A DNA stretch of 11,563 nt from positions 1-11,563 of the forward strand of contig CAYNJW010000016.1 of the NCBI GenBank assembly GCA_964397665.1. Direction: 5' to 3'. Both the position numbers and the translations under genes were made by a program. Shown here in pieces: positions 1 through 7,625 of this stretch (positions within the stretch are counted from its first letter, which is position 1; each line of letters begins with the position of its first letter). Below the pieces are notes generated by a model, which saw nothing but the letters and a program-made list of their open reading frames with translations, had not been told where the DNA came from and searched no databases. The stretch is from CAYNJW01 sp964397665 (GTDB lineage: Archaea; Nanobdellota; Nanobdellia; Pacearchaeales; GW2011-AR1).

Positions 1-3000
1 CTGACTTTTATTAGAATTATTAATTTCAGTTGGGGAAATAAATTCAATTGTCGGAGAAATAAAATCACAAACAACACTAACTCCTTTTATTTCTGTACTA
101 TTTTTCCTTCTTGGAATTCCGGCATCTTCTGATGAAACATAATTAAAAACATAACTTCCAGCAGTACTACAATTAAAGTTGTAAATCCAACTATCTCCAA
201 AAGAATTAGAGAAAGACTTCTCAACATTATTTATTGAACCAGTTACCCAACTAATCTCGTCTGAAACATCTGAAACATTTAACGAAAATTGAACAATCTC
301 ATTTCGTTTTGCAAAACTTCTATTTACTTTAAAATCCTTAAAGACTGGTGCATCCAAATTTTCAAAATAAGGTAACTCCAAAACTTGCCAAGAATACTCT
401 CTATTTTGCCCACCATAAGTTCTTTTAACTTCTGCATCTGTTGAATTAAAAGACCACCATTGTGTCTGTCTTGGTACTGCAGTTCCATCACCATTACAAG
501 TTCCGGATAACCAAAAAAGAGTTTTATTCTTCACATAAGTATTAGTAAAAGAAATATCGTCTGAATAATCTTCACTTGCCCAACTTGTATGTGTGTCTTC
601 TTCCCTCTCTGAAACATTTTTAAAGTCTATAAGAAACCACTTGACCCCTGCTGTTTCCCCACCATCATAATCATAAAAACACACATTTGTATTGCTACTT
701 ACATATCCTGCCCTTGTTGAAGAATCCAACCCCCCATCACTATCACTGATAGCATGAGATTGATGAAATAATATTGAACTTGATTTATTAATTGTTTTTC
801 CAATTGAAAAACAATCTGGACTTGTATCTGGCCCAGTAATCTCGCCAGTATAACCTTTTGCGAAATTATTAATTTTACTTAAATTCCATTCTATAACTTC
901 CCATCTAAAAGTAATCTCTGTGTTTACACTTGAATCTTCTCTCTCAAATTGAAGAGTATTATTATCTGTTAAATTAGAATAAAACTGGATTTTATCTCCA
1001 TTTCTCCCATTATATGTTGTATTAATATAAAACCAGGACATGGAATTTGAAACATTTACTTCAGTTGGAATTTCAACACTTGTAGTATCTGAAGAACCAT
1101 TAAACTCATATGCACCTCTTTGCACTGAAAATTCACCATCCATTGCTTCTAAAACTTGCCAAGTTACAACAACAGCACCATCAGAATTAGAACTTCTTTG
1201 AACTTTTAAATGAGTAGAATTATAAATATAAATAGAAACTAGGGAGTTATCTTCTTTGATTGCTGGATCTCCAGAGGTTGCGGGAGTTACATTTTCTTGA
1301 TTCATTTGGTTAGGTGCGATAACAAATGCAGAATCAAGCTTCACTGGAAATTCCAAAGGAATATACTCTTCTGTTCCAATAAAATTATAAATTCCAGATT
1401 GAGTCCGATAACCTGTGGCGTTGCTTTCACCAACCCCCTTGCTAACGACAAAATTATCTTTTAGGGAAATACTTTCAAATCCTTCCAAAGAACCATTACA
1501 AAAAATTGAATAATCTTCAACACCATAATCTGAAAAGGAACTATTAAACATATAAAGTCTAGAAGAAGAATTATACCCCATAGTAAAATTCTCTCCTTGT
1601 AAGGAGATATTACAAAAAACATTTGAACCATTTATAGAATTACCCGAAGAATAATTTGTATAATTTGCATAAAATAAAATATTTTCATTAATTGTTTTTT
1701 CAATCGTATCTGTTGAATCTGAAATTTCTAATCTACTATTGCTACTCAAAGAATAATTACTAAAGGAAGTTACATTAAAACTTAGATTTCCTCCTGAATA
1801 AACTAAATTACTGCAATCAGAACAAATAAGGTTATCTTTCAAAACTACAGGAATAAATGAATAATCAAGATTATATAAAAATAACCTTGCAGATTTGTTA
1901 AGTCTTTTTTCTGAGGTAGTATTTACAAAAATGCTATTTGGAGTAATTTTAATTAATGAATCTAAATCTAATCCTCCGGAAAGGTTAACAATTTCAGAAT
2001 AAAGAATCTTTCCAAAAGATGGAATCTCAAAAATAAGATTGGAAATTGAAGACAAATTCACTAAACTAAAATCGGTTGTTTCTCCTGAGAAAGAATTAGA
2101 ACTTAAAACATCAAAAAACCTAATTTCGGAATCTCCTACGTTTCCTGCATAATCGACACACTCAACAGACCAATTATAACTGCCTATTTCTAAATCATTT
2201 ATAGAGAAAAACTGGGAAATATTTTTTGTCACTGTATTTTCTACATCAGATTCGCCCTCATTTAAATAAAGACTACAATTAACAATCTCTGACAAATTGT
2301 CTGTAACTACATATTCAAAAACTAAATCCCCGTCTTCATCTCCAGAATTATTTAACACAGAATTTAAATAAATTAAGGGTTTTGTTGTGTCTATTATTAA
2401 TGTTTGATTTTCACTCTTTTTTGAATTGCCTGCTAAGTCCACAACATTGTAAAACCAAGTATAAATTCCCTCTGTTAAAAAAGTATAAACAATCCCAACA
2501 GAAATTGCAAATCCTGTAACCATTTTTGTAGTTTGATTAATTAAAAATCCAGATTCATTAAAAATATTTAAAATAACTTCTTTTATCCCTCCATTATCTG
2601 TTGATTCAGTTGTAAACTCTTGTGTTAGATTTTTTGAATATGTTCCGCCAGAAACGCCAACACTATTTACTGAAGGATTCACGACATCTAAAAAAATCTC
2701 TCTTGTTTCAGTTGAATTAAAATTTCCAGCCAAATCATAAACTGAAACATTGTAAAAATATCTTTTACTGATTAAATCATCCCAAGTAATTGAATAAACG
2801 TTTCCATTGAACACCTCTGAACTTATTAAAGAAGAAGAATCATAAAGATTAAATGTTATATTCTTAAGATTAGATTCATTTATTGAAACATTAACAAAAA
2901 TAGAATCGGAATCTTGATAAGAGTTGTTTTCTTTTGTTCCGACAGAAAAACTAATTTTAGGATTTGTATGATCTATCTTAAAATCTGTAGAAAAAACATA

Positions 3001-4524
3001 ACTATCGCTCTCCAGATTTGTACCATTTACATCTATGGCACTACATGAAAAATTTACACCATCTAATTCTGAAACTGATGAAGTATTCCAAAAAATACTT
3101 GAACCAGATGTGTGATTTCCAATATATTCTTCAGAACTGTTTATTAGATATGTTATCTCGTCTCCATCTGCATCTATTGAACCAGAACATTCTAAATAAA
3201 CTCCCTCATTTACAACAATATCACATCCATCACCATTACATTTTAAATGCGTTGGAGTAGTTGGGCTTGAATTTGGATCTACAATATGATCAAATTGAAC
3301 TGAACCATTCAAAACTCTCAAATCAAACCTATCTTGTTTCCCAATTAAATTAGTTAAAAAAACTTTATTATACTTATCACTTAACAAATTTATAAACTCT
3401 GTAAGTAAAACGCTTGAGTCCTTTTCATAAACTTTGATAATTGGGTTTCCTGTAAGAACCCTTGGAAAGATAGTAATATCATTTACCGAAGTTAAGTTTT
3501 CTTCAAAACTGATACGGACATACTCTCCATTGGAAATGACTTCACTCCACAAACCATCTAATTTAGAAACCTCCCCATAAATATTTGAAATAAAATCTTT
3601 ATTTTCATCTAAATGTTCTGCTTTTGAAATTTCAATATAAACAAAAAAAGTTTGATTAGATAAATGTGGAACTAACCACCTTACAGAATCAATAAAACCA
3701 TCTCCATTGAAATCTTCAACAGAATAATTTATAAACTTTTTTTCATTATCCCAAAAAACCCTAAGCCTATCTTTTTCATTAATTTTTAATTTCTCATCCA
3801 AAGTTATATTTGCTGAAACATTTTGATAATGATACTCTGAATAAATTAAAACTTTTTTCAAATTGCCTAGTTGTTCTTCTTTCATTTTTGGTGAGGGAGT
3901 TTGATAAACAACTTCAAAATAAGAACCATTATTATCTGAGTTATTCTTTTTGAACTTTGTTAAAATTCTCTTTGCTCCTTTTGGAATTTCAAAATGAACA
4001 TCACTTCTATTTGTATAAATTCTTTTTGTCCAATTTACAGAAGCCCCAATCTCTGCAAAATCTTGAATTAAATCAATTTTAAAATCCTTCTCAGAAAAAT
4101 TCAGATTCTCTGCTCTTCTAGTTACCTTTCTCTTTGAAATATTGCTACTTTGATTAATAATGCTTGAATTTAAACTTTGATTGTTTGAAAGGTTATTCTG
4201 TTTTGTAGAATTTAAAAAAACCTCAGAATCATTTAAATCTCTCAATGAAAAATTTTCTACTTTGTTAAACTCTTGACTAACACTCTTATTCTTAACTTTT
4301 TTATCTGGATTATTTTTCTTAGAATTGTTTTCAGTTTCATTATTCTTAATTTCTTTTGGAACAGGAGGAAGATTTTTCTTTTCAAATATTTTAATCTCTT
4401 TTGTAGTCGTATTATCTATCTGTGAACTATTTACTGCAGAAGAAATGGGCAAAATTAATAAAAGATAAACTACGAAAAACGTGAAAAAATTAAGGAATGA
4501 AGAAGAAGAAAATCTAAATTTCAT
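1..4524 (-). CDS. Giant modular secreted surface protein, C terminus beyond window edge
   Basis: I read the minus strand codon by codon from the ATG at 4524-4522 and found no stop down to base 1, giving at least 1,508 codons. Residues 1-30 form a signal peptide (KFRF n-region, long Phe/Leu/Val core, ISSA end). Residues 32-144 are a low-complexity linker with about 14 Asn-X-Ser/Thr sequons. A globular region follows with an EF-hand-like loop at D271-x-N-x-D-G-x-I-D279 and a VPHLSNQ motif shortly after, a combination I recognise from DPANN surface proteins. An Ig-like stretch begins near C429. Three Ig-like domains then end in D-x-A-G-N (D597, D696, D791). A further beta domain starts near R931. 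Four modules of about 86 residues cover roughly 1061-1390, and another Ig-like domain runs off the edge. The protein is probably an extracellular adhesin or S-layer component; this is inferred. No membrane anchor is visible, so one may lie in the missing part. There is no Shine-Dalgarno before the start. Confidence 0.9.
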   Translation of the reverse strand, partial: MKFRFSSSSFLNFFTFFVVYLLLILPISSAVNSSQIDNTTTKEIKIFEKKNLPPVPKEIKNNETENNSKKNNPDKKVKNKSVSQEFNKVENFSLRDLNDSEVFLNSTKQNNLSNNQSLNSSIINQSSNISKRKVTRRAENLNFSEKDFKIDLIQDFAEIGASVNWTKRIYTNRSDVHFEIPKGAKRILTKFKKNNSDNNGSYFEVVYQTPSPKMKEEQLGNLKKVLIYSEYHYQNVSANITLDEKLKINEKDRLRVFWDNEKKFINYSVEDFNGDGFIDSVRWLVPHLSNQTFFVYIEISKAEHLDENKDFISNIYGEVSKLDGLWSEVISNGEYVRISFEENLTSVNDITIFPRVLTGNPIIKVYEKDSSVLLTEFINLLSDKYNKVFLTNLIGKQDRFDLRVLNGSVQFDHIVDPNSSPTTPTHLKCNGDGCDIVVNEGVYLECSGSIDADGDEITYLINSSEEYIGNHTSGSSIFWNTSSVSELDGVNFSCSAIDVNGTNLESDSYVFSTDFKIDHTNPKISFSVGTKENNSYQDSDSIFVNVSINESNLKNITFNLYDSSSLISSEVFNGNVYSITWDDLISKRYFYNVSVYDLAGNFNSTETREIFLDVVNPSVNSVGVSGGTYSKNLTQEFTTESTDNGGIKEVILNIFNESGFLINQTTKMVTGFAISVGIVYTFLTEGIYTWFYNVVDLAGNSKKSENQTLIIDTTKPLIYLNSVLNNSGDEDGDLVFEYVVTDNLSEIVNCSLYLNEGESDVENTVTKNISQFFSINDLEIGSYNWSVECVDYAGNVGDSEIRFFDVLSSNSFSGETTDFSLVNLSSISNLIFEIPSFGKILYSEIVNLSGGLDLDSLIKITPNSIFVNTTSEKRLNKSARLFLYNLDYSFIPVVLKDNLICSDCSNLVYSGGNLSFNVTSFSNYSLSSNSRLEISDSTDTIEKTINENILFYANYTNYSSGNSINGSNVFCNISLQGENFTMGYNSSSRLYMFNSSFSDYGVEDYSIFCNGSLEGFESISLKDNFVVSKGVGESNATGYRTQSGIYNFIGTEEYIPLEFPVKLDSAFVIAPNQMNQENVTPATSGDPAIKEDNSLVSIYIYNSTHLKVQRSSNSDGAVVVTWQVLEAMDGEFSVQRGAYEFNGSSDTTSVEIPTEVNVSNSMSWFYINTTYNGRNGDKIQFYSNLTDNNTLQFEREDSSVNTEITFRWEVIEWNLSKINNFAKGYTGEITGPDTSPDCFSIGKTINKSSSILFHQSHAISDSDGGLDSSTRAGYVSSNTNVCFYDYDGGETAGVKWFLIDFKNVSEREEDTHTSWASEDYSDDISFTNTYVKNKTLFWLSGTCNGDGTAVPRQTQWWSFNSTDAEVKRTYGGQNREYSWQVLELPYFENLDAPVFKDFKVNRSFAKRNEIVQFSLNVSDVSDEISWVTGSINNVEKSFSNSFGDSWIYNFNCSTAGSYVFNYVSSEDAGIPRRKNSTEIKGVSVVCDFISPTIEFISPTEINNSNKSQ
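355..1344 (-). repeat. Four tandem ~86-residue modules within the giant surface protein
   Basis: In the translated minus-strand protein an aromatic core recurs at W1122 (WQVLE), W1208 (WEVIE), W1296 (WFLID) and W1379 (WQVLE). The spacings are 86, 88 and 83 residues. The segment before each Trp is a predicted beta strand, usually preceded by a charged or aromatic strand (KVQR, QFERE, CFYDYD, EVKRTY). Sequence identity between modules is low, so this is an old protein-level repeat and not a recent DNA duplication. The boundaries given are approximate. Confidence 0.6.
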
Positions 4525-4584
4525 GAAAATTTAAAGAAAATTTAATTAAAAAATACCAAGATTTTTCTAAAGTTTTTACCATAC

Positions 4585-4592
4585 TTTATAAA
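4585..4592 (-). promoter_or_regulatory. Candidate TATA box of the giant surface gene
   Basis: On the minus strand this reads TTTATAAA. An archaeal start site about 25 nt downstream would fall near 4562 and give a leader of about 38 nt before the ATG at 4524. Weaker alternatives are TTATAAA at 4604-4610 and TTTAATTAAA at 4541-4550; the latter would make the transcript nearly leaderless. AT-rich background makes any single call uncertain. Confidence 0.4.
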
Positions 4593-4640
4593 AAATAAAC
4601 TCCTTTATAACTATTACGGTTCTAGAAGAGAGATTTAATA

Positions 4641-4664
4641 AAAACCCTTTAGAAGGGGTTTTTT
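4641..4664. promoter_or_regulatory. GC-clamped hairpin with T-run, intergenic
   Basis: AAAACCCTT pairs with AGGGGTTTT (one T-G wobble) around a TAGA loop, and the plus strand continues as a run of six T. The shape matches an intrinsic terminator, but no plus-strand gene precedes it. It may instead be an operator, an insulator between the divergent units, or part of a small RNA. The inverted repeat is directly visible; the role is inference. Confidence 0.55.
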
Positions 4665-4682
4665 AAGGATTTAGAAATCCTT
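4665..4682. promoter_or_regulatory. Second palindrome abutting the first hairpin, same loop
   Basis: AAGGATT pairs perfectly with AATCCTT around TAGA. It begins at the base after the T-run of the first hairpin. The stems differ but the central TTTAGAA is shared. This suggests a repeated protein-binding site upstream of the small AbrB-like gene. An RNA role is also possible. Confidence 0.5.
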
Positions 4683-4723
4683 TCTTCTAAAAAGGAGTAC
4701 TTTTCAGATAAAACATTAGAAAA

Positions 4724-4732
4724 GTATTTAAA
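4724..4732 (+). promoter_or_regulatory. Candidate TATA box of the AbrB-led operon
   Basis: TATTTAAA at 4725-4732 follows a purine-rich stretch (GAAAAG) that could serve as the BRE. Its centre lies about 24-25 nt upstream of the ATG at 4753, the spacing expected between an archaeal TATA box and the transcription start. The mRNA is therefore probably leaderless, which fits the lack of a Shine-Dalgarno before that gene. Confidence 0.5.
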
Positions 4733-4752
4733 AAGAACCTTATTTAAGAAAT

Positions 4753-4914
4753 ATGATGGTTGAAATAAGATTTAGAGATAATAAGATTCAAAAGGGTCAC
4801 AGGATTAAAATTCCTAAAGCAATTATCGACACACTCGAACTAAAAGAGGGAACAAAAATTGAAATAAAGTTTGATCCAATTAAAAAAAGACTAATAGTAG
4901 AGGAACAAAAATGA
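4753..4914 (+). CDS. Small AbrB/MazE/SpoVT-like DNA-binding protein
   Basis: A 53-residue protein covering one swapped-hairpin AbrB-type domain. The family pattern is visible: a first beta strand (VEIRFRDN), the RIKIPKAIIDTLEL segment at 17-30 equivalent to the usual 'ItIPkeiRekLgl', then KEGTKIEI at 31-38 and a final strand RLIVEE at 46-51. Such proteins bind DNA as dimers and act as transcription regulators or as antitoxins. The next gene encodes an exported protein, not a PIN, MazF or other toxin, so a regulator of this operon is more likely. Its stop overlaps the next start (ATGA at 4911-4914), so the two are probably translationally coupled. The start is either ATG of the tandem ATGATG at 4753/4756; I use the first, which fits a leaderless transcript. 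It is 53 codons long and easily missed in annotation. Confidence 0.85.
   Translation: MMVEIRFRDNKIQKGHRIKIPKAIIDTLELKEGTKIEIKFDPIKKRLIVEEQK
4899..4903 (+). promoter_or_regulatory. Shine-Dalgarno-like AGAGG for the 105-aa gene
   Basis: AGAGG lies 7 nt before the ATG at 4911, inside the end of the AbrB-like gene. It is one of only two convincing ribosome binding sites in the operon and supports both the start and the ATGA overlap. Confidence 0.5.
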
Positions 4915-5228
4915 ATTTGAAAAAATTAGTTATCTATTCCATAATTTTAATAAATCTTTTAATAATTGTTACCGCATTTGAAAATATCCAAAAAATAAAT
5001 CTTTTAAATGGGAAAAATAACGTTACCTTTGGAGATTCATTTAGACCAACATATGTTAAGGATTTTATCAAACTCTATCCAGAGATACAAACTATTACAT
5101 TTAAAGAAAATAAAAAAACAATTGGATATGTTAATTTTCTTAATGGACTTGGACAAAATTTCATACTGAAACCAACTAAAATCTATGAGATTACAACTTC
5201 AAAAAACATCTCAATAAACACACAATGA
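4911..5228 (+). CDS. Small exported protein of unknown function
   Basis: A 105-residue protein. Residues 1-22 are a signal peptide or N-terminal membrane helix: basic n-region NLKK, an Ile/Leu/Val core, and a possible cleavage after VTA22. The remaining ~80 residues look like one compact beta domain: a hydrophobic strand near 28-40, PTYVKDFIKLYPEIQTITF at 46-64, IGYVNFLNGLGQNFIL at 71-86, and a closing YEITTSKNISI strand at 92-102. The pattern recalls small domains found in archaeal surface proteins, but I cannot name a family. There is no second membrane segment. It overlaps its neighbours by ATGA on both sides and is preceded by AGAGG. Its last 37 bp, including the stop and the overlapping start of the next gene, lie inside the 400-bp direct repeat. 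Confidence 0.8.
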   Translation: MNLKKLVIYSIILINLLIIVTAFENIQKINLLNGKNNVTFGDSFRPTYVKDFIKLYPEIQTITFKENKKTIGYVNFLNGLGQNFILKPTKIYEITTSKNISINTQ

Positions 5229-5591
5229 AAATATATCTAATCTTTTTTGCAATGATTTTTTTCTTAAACTTTGTTTCTGCTGCACATTATGTTGTTGGAT
5301 ATGTTGAGGATGCTCTCGACGGAGAACTTGCAAATGGAAAAGTTGTAACTCTTTGGAATCCTGCAAATGGTCAAGGAGACAATGTCACAGACACTATTGG
5401 ACCAACAGGTAATTCCGGACAAAACAACATTTATATGATTGATTGTGAAATGCTAACAGCTACTTGTTCTGTTGGAGATATCCTTTCCTTAAAAGTTTTT
5501 GAAAATGGAAACCAGTATGTTTCTAACATAAAAAATGTCACAATCACACCGGGAGGATATGATGCAGTTGAAAATTTAACTTTGAATAGTC
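5192..5591 (+). repeat. 400-bp perfect direct repeat, copy 1
   Basis: Identical base for base to 9676-10075 (offset 4,484). The flanking bases differ on both sides (T5191 versus G9675, T5592 versus C10076). This copy holds the last 37 bp of the 105-aa gene in its native frame, the ATGA overlap, and codons 1-122 of the 396-aa gene. I see no inverted repeats or transposase. The perfect match across codon third positions implies a recent copy, gene conversion, or an assembly error. Confidence 0.95.
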
Positions 5592-6415
5592 TTTTAAAAA
5601 TAACAAACCTAACTATCGAAGATGGTTTAAGTTTTCCTTTTGATGAAATAGACTTAAATCCTGCAACAACAACAAAGATAATCTGTGAAGGAATAATCAC
5701 TGCTGCAGATAATGAAAATTCAATTAGGAATGTAAGTGCAAAATTCTTTGATAGTTCTGAAGCTAATTATGAATCTGAGGATGATAACAACTACCACTAT
5801 AGTAACAATTCTTGTAGTCTAAATCTATCGTATGGATCTTCAAAGGAGATTAAAGCTTTTTGTATATTCCAAGTAGAATACTATGCCAATAGTGGTAATT
5901 GGACTTGTTCTATTCAAGCAATAGATAATAATAGTGTCTCTGTAAAGGGCACAGATACAACAAATATAAATCCTTTATTAGCTTTGGATGTTGATTCTCC
6001 AATAGACTTTGGAAGAGTGAACTCCCTAAAAACCTCAAAGGAAATTGTAATAAATATCACAAACTATGGAAATACAAAAATAAATTTAACTCTTAGTGGC
6101 TTTGCTAAAACAGAATTAGATGGGAAAGCAATGGATTGTTCAAATAGTGAAAACAGTTCAATAGCTCTTTTTTACGAAAAATATAATCTCACTTCTTCAA
6201 CTGAAGGAAATTTAACCTTTTCTGAATTTGAAAAAACATATACAAATATTACAAATAATTCTAAAACAAAAGAACTAAATCTTAACTATCGTCAAAATGA
6301 CTTGATAAATGAAGCTATAACTAAATCTTACTGGAGAATCTATGTACCTTCAGGTGTTTCTGGAAATTGTTCTGGAAACCTTCTTTTTGGTGCAACTCAA
6401 GGCCCAATAAATTAA
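5225..6415 (+). CDS. Secreted multi-domain surface protein (396 aa)
   Basis: Residues 1-20 are a strong signal peptide (MKIY n-region, Phe/Ile/Leu core, FVSAA end). Residues 21-122 form a beta-sandwich-like module (VVGYVEDALDGELANG, then GPTGNSG and a Cys pair C74/C81), resembling carboxypeptidase-regulatory or transthyretin-type domains. It is identical to the start of the CARDB protein downstream. Residues 123-250 are an Ig-like domain with several Cys (C154, C197, C213, C228) and a YANSGNWTC motif. Residues 251-396 begin with IDFGRVNSLKTS and end with YWRIYVPSGVSGNCSG, a pattern I recall from DPANN exported proteins. N-glycosylation sequons are frequent. There is no C-terminal anchor, so it is probably released or bound to a partner. 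The start is secure: the frame has a stop at 5186-5188 and no other ATG. It overlaps the previous gene by ATGA, and the next starts 1 bp after its stop. Confidence 0.85.
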   Translation: MKIYLIFFAMIFFLNFVSAAHYVVGYVEDALDGELANGKVVTLWNPANGQGDNVTDTIGPTGNSGQNNIYMIDCEMLTATCSVGDILSLKVFENGNQYVSNIKNVTITPGGYDAVENLTLNSLLKITNLTIEDGLSFPFDEIDLNPATTTKIICEGIITAADNENSIRNVSAKFFDSSEANYESEDDNNYHYSNNSCSLNLSYGSSKEIKAFCIFQVEYYANSGNWTCSIQAIDNNSVSVKGTDTTNINPLLALDVDSPIDFGRVNSLKTSKEIVINITNYGNTKINLTLSGFAKTELDGKAMDCSNSENSSIALFYEKYNLTSSTEGNLTFSEFEKTYTNITNNSKTKELNLNYRQNDLINEAITKSYWRIYVPSGVSGNCSGNLLFGATQGPIN

Positions 6416-6416
6416 A

Positions 6417-7625
6417 ATGAAAACTAAAAAACTAATCTATGGAACTTTAATCTTAATTATAGTATTAATTCTAACAAACCTTGCTTCAGCTGCTAGAATT
6501 GGCATCAGTCCCTCTCAAATAAATTTCAAAAATGTACTTCGTGGAGGATATTCTGAAAGGACAATAACAATTACCACAGATAGTTTAGACGAAACTGAAG
6601 TTGAGGTAATGCCAAGGGGAGAAATTTCAAATTGGTTAAATTTTTCAAAGAAAAAATTCAAAGTTACTAAAGATAAACCCTATCTCTTGACAATTTCTAC
6701 CTCTCCACCTATCGATTCACCAAATGGGAACTATACTGGATACATTAGAGTTAAAACTTCTCAAACAGAAAAAAAGAAAAATGAAGGGCAAGCAACTTCA
6801 ACAGTCTTACCTGTTCTAGACTTATTCACAATAGTTCAAATTACAGACCAAGAGGTTTTAGAATGTAAGGCAAAAAATTTCAAAGTAAACTCCGTAGAAG
6901 AAGGGGATAAAATAATCTTTTCAACAAATATACGAAATCTTGGAAATACCCGAATAAATCCACAAATCAAAATAGATATCTGGGATTCTAACCAACTTGA
7001 AATCTTGAAATCTGAAACATTTTCTGAGGTAAGTATTAGTCCAACTACTGAAAAAGAAATTTTAATTTATCTTGATTCAGACAATCTTGAAATAGGCCAA
7101 TACTGGGTTGAAATTTCTGCCTTAGATTGTTATTCAACACAAACCTTGACTTTTGATATCTTAGAAGAGGGAGCACTCAAGGCATCTGGAATCTTACAAA
7201 AAATTCTTTCGAATGCTTGGATTTTCAACAAAGAAACAACGAATATCAATGTCTTTTTTGAAAATAATGGTGAAAAAAATATTGAAGCGAACTTCAAAGG
7301 AAAAATAACTCTCGGAGAAAGAACAATACAATTATTAGAAAGTGAAAAAACTCTTGTTTTAAAAAATAAAAAGAATATTTTTGAATTTTTCTTTACGCCA
7401 GTTACTCCTGGAAGGTATGTTGTAAGTGGGAGAGTTTATTATTCTAATAAAAAAACGTTTGAAAAATCAACAATTATTAATGTTAAACCAACTGGATTAA
7501 CTTTTAAACTGATTCTTACAAGACTAATTTATCTAATCTTAGTTATAGGGATTTTAATTTTGTTATTTAAAATTAGAAAAGAAAAATCTATCTATCAAAA
7601 AAAATTAAGGAGACTAAAAAGATGA
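6417..7625 (+). CDS. Membrane-anchored Ig-like surface protein (402 aa)
   Basis: Residues 1-25 are a signal peptide ending in LASA. The mature start (ARIGISPSQINFKNVLRGG) and the following strands resemble the N-terminal Ig/chaperone-like fold of COG1470- or DUF916-type exported proteins. Residues 27-115 form this first domain. Residues 150-248 form a second beta domain (NIRNLGNTRINPQIKIDIW), and 265-356 a third (INVFFENNGEKNIEANFKG ... PGRYVVSGRVYYSNKK). A membrane helix at about 362-384 is followed by a short basic tail (KIRKEK ... KKLRRLKR). This gives an outside domain block, one anchor and a cytoplasmic basic tail. The start lies 1 bp after the previous stop with no Shine-Dalgarno, and its stop overlaps the next start by ATGA. 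It is probably an anchor or assembly partner for the secreted subunits; this is inferred. Confidence 0.85.
   Translation: MKTKKLIYGTLILIIVLILTNLASAARIGISPSQINFKNVLRGGYSERTITITTDSLDETEVEVMPRGEISNWLNFSKKKFKVTKDKPYLLTISTSPPIDSPNGNYTGYIRVKTSQTEKKKNEGQATSTVLPVLDLFTIVQITDQEVLECKAKNFKVNSVEEGDKIIFSTNIRNLGNTRINPQIKIDIWDSNQLEILKSETFSEVSISPTTEKEILIYLDSDNLEIGQYWVEISALDCYSTQTLTFDILEEGALKASGILQKILSNAWIFNKETTNINVFFENNGEKNIEANFKGKITLGERTIQLLESEKTLVLKNKKNIFEFFFTPVTPGRYVVSGRVYYSNKKTFEKSTIINVKPTGLTFKLILTRLIYLILVIGILILLFKIRKEKSIYQKKLRRLKR
7607..7612 (+). promoter_or_regulatory. Shine-Dalgarno AAGGAG for the 674-aa gene
   Basis: AAGGAG lies 9 nt before the ATG at 7622, within the end of the 402-aa gene. It supports that start and shows the lineage uses Shine-Dalgarno initiation for some internal operon genes. 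Confidence 0.6.

Noticed and set aside
3018..3260. Plus-strand reading frame of 80 codons inside the giant gene
   Set aside because: It is antisense to a continuous 1,508-codon frame, has an unlikely His/Leu/Asn composition and no promoter or ribosome binding site.
4641..4664. Intrinsic terminator of an upstream gene
   Set aside because: No plus-strand gene lies to its left in the window and the minus-strand gene starts further left, so nothing is available to terminate. It is kept as a hairpin of unknown role.
4525..4752. tRNA, riboswitch or CRISPR in the intergenic gap
   Set aside because: There is no cloverleaf, no regularly spaced repeats with spacers and no known aptamer core; only TATA-like boxes, palindromes and short motifs are present.
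4753..5228. Toxin-antitoxin module
   Set aside because: The first gene fits an AbrB/MazE antitoxin, but the second has a signal peptide and no PIN, MazF, RelE or HEPN features.
5431..5700. Minus-strand frame antisense to the 396-aa gene, with a matching one at 9915-10109
   Set aside because: Both are shadows of the real genes. Their shared sequence simply reflects the 400-bp repeat.
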